From NCBI GenBank assembly GCA_947065955.1, contig CAMSXY010000054.1, forward strand, positions 1 to 7,455: a stretch of 7,455 nucleotides of DNA, written 5' to 3'. The position numbers and the translations under genes were made by a program. Positions 6,731 through 7,455 of this stretch are shown here, one piece after another. Every line of letters starts with the position of its first letter. Position 1 is the stretch's first letter. The DNA comes from an uncultured Caryophanales bacterium. Its GTDB lineage: Bacteria; Bacillota_I; Bacilli_A; RF39; UBA660. Below the pieces are notes generated by a model that ran no database searches, was not told the DNA's origin, and worked only from the letters and a program-made list of their open reading frames with translations.

Positions 6731-7403
6731 CCGTATATTCGTAATATGTATTGGGATTTTTATCATCGCAATTTTTGCCCCTATAACAACCCTTTATCTA
6801 TTAGAAGATCAAAATATTTATGATCTTAATAGGATTTATCTAAATAAGTTGAAAGAGGGAAATAACAAAGTCAATAACCCTATCATTGACACAATTTATG
6901 TCAAATATAATGGAACAAATTATAATGTATCCACCTTTGATGAATATCAATATTCTGTTTTGGATAAAGTCATCGAAGGCAAACACCATAGAAATAAGAA
7001 TTTGGAAAAACTAAAGGAGTTAGAGAAGATTGGATTATTAAAAAACGATTTTTTCCTCTTTCTAGCATCCTATAAACAAATTATTACAAGAACCAATGCA
7101 TTTCAAAGCGGAACTTTAAGTTATTCTAATAAAAGATTATTTATTCCAAAAGATAACTTTGAAACGGCTTTTATGTCTTTTGAAGTAGAGAATATAACAG
7201 GTAAAATTATTGGTTTAAAAATCCCGAAAGAATATATAGTAAATAAAAAAGATATTTTAGAGTGTTATATTGATTACTTGAATTTAAAAAGTGACGATTG
7301 GATTTTTAAAAATAATTCTATAACTTCAAAAACAAAAAAAGTTGAAATTAAAATAGAGAATATAAATAACCTTATTTCAATCTCTATCGTTCCTTATTTT
7401 TAA
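6720..7403 (+). CDS. Unrecognised single-pass extracytoplasmic protein
   Basis: The product is 227 residues and belongs to no family I recognise. A short polar N terminus (Met-Asp-Asn-Asn-Arg) leads into one hydrophobic helix at about 6-27. The remainder is soluble-looking and probably outside the membrane. There is a mostly helical middle with a basic/His patch (Lys88-His89-His90-Arg91) and Leu/Lys-rich helix (94-107), then a beta-rich C-terminal part (about 138-227) ending in alternating hydrophobic residues. Its ATG lies inside the kinase end (11-nt overlap), with GGAGG (6706-6710) 9 nt upstream, so it is cotranscribed and probably translationally coupled to the kinase. The position suggests a kinase accessory protein, as YycH/YycI are for YycG, or a surface partner of the transporter. 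Both are guesses from context; no sequence similarity to YycHI is claimed. Confidence 0.8.
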   Translation: MDNNRIFVICIGIFIIAIFAPITTLYLLEDQNIYDLNRIYLNKLKEGNNKVNNPIIDTIYVKYNGTNYNVSTFDEYQYSVLDKVIEGKHHRNKNLEKLKELEKIGLLKNDFFLFLASYKQIITRTNAFQSGTLSYSNKRLFIPKDNFETAFMSFEVENITGKIIGLKIPKEYIVNKKDILECYIDYLNLKSDDWIFKNNSITSKTKKVEIKIENINNLISISIVPYF

Positions 7404-7455
7404 AAGCAACCCACTTAAAAAATGGAAGTGAATATTATTATTTATTCGAAATGTT

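Noticed and set aside
7412..7430. Terminator after the last gene
   Set aside because: Only five base pairs (CACTT with AAGTG) around an A-rich 9-nt loop, and what follows is mixed A/T rather than a T run.

Overview
This window is very AT-rich. It has tightly packed genes, good Shine-Dalgarno sites, TGA and TAG used as stops, and Lys/Ile/Asn-rich proteins. That fits a low-GC Gram-positive (Firmicutes; Clostridia or a relative), with single-membrane surface proteins. No species can be named from the sequence alone.

Layout: positions 1-85 are the tail of an unrelated upstream gene, closed by a strong intrinsic terminator at 122-163. A short intergenic stretch (164-300) holds a clear TATAAT box with a perfect inverted repeat directly against it. 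It is a candidate promoter/operator for one six-gene transcription unit on the + strand (301-7403). Every later gene starts within 9 nt of the previous stop or overlaps it. In order the genes are: a membrane-anchored seven-repeat propeller-like protein with a Cys4xCys-His-Cys knuckle motif; an ABC ATPase; a 787-residue double-length ABC-2-type permease; an OmpR-type response regulator; a membrane histidine kinase; and a small single-pass protein of unknown function. The last 52 nt hold no recognisable gene or convincing terminator.

How they may work together (inference): ATPase and permease form an exporter in which one polypeptide supplies both membrane halves. The kinase and regulator form a two-component system that probably controls this operon. 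The two anchored extracytoplasmic proteins at the ends are candidate sensor, ligand-binding or accessory subunits. The arrangement recalls the NatAB/NatKR and BceAB/BceRS pairings of transporter with two-component system. However, the permease lacks the single large late loop of BceB, and the two outer proteins are not part of those modules. The substrate and signal cannot be read from the sequence. The most distinctive parts are the propeller protein with its Cys/His cluster, the duplicated permease, and the unrecognised last gene.
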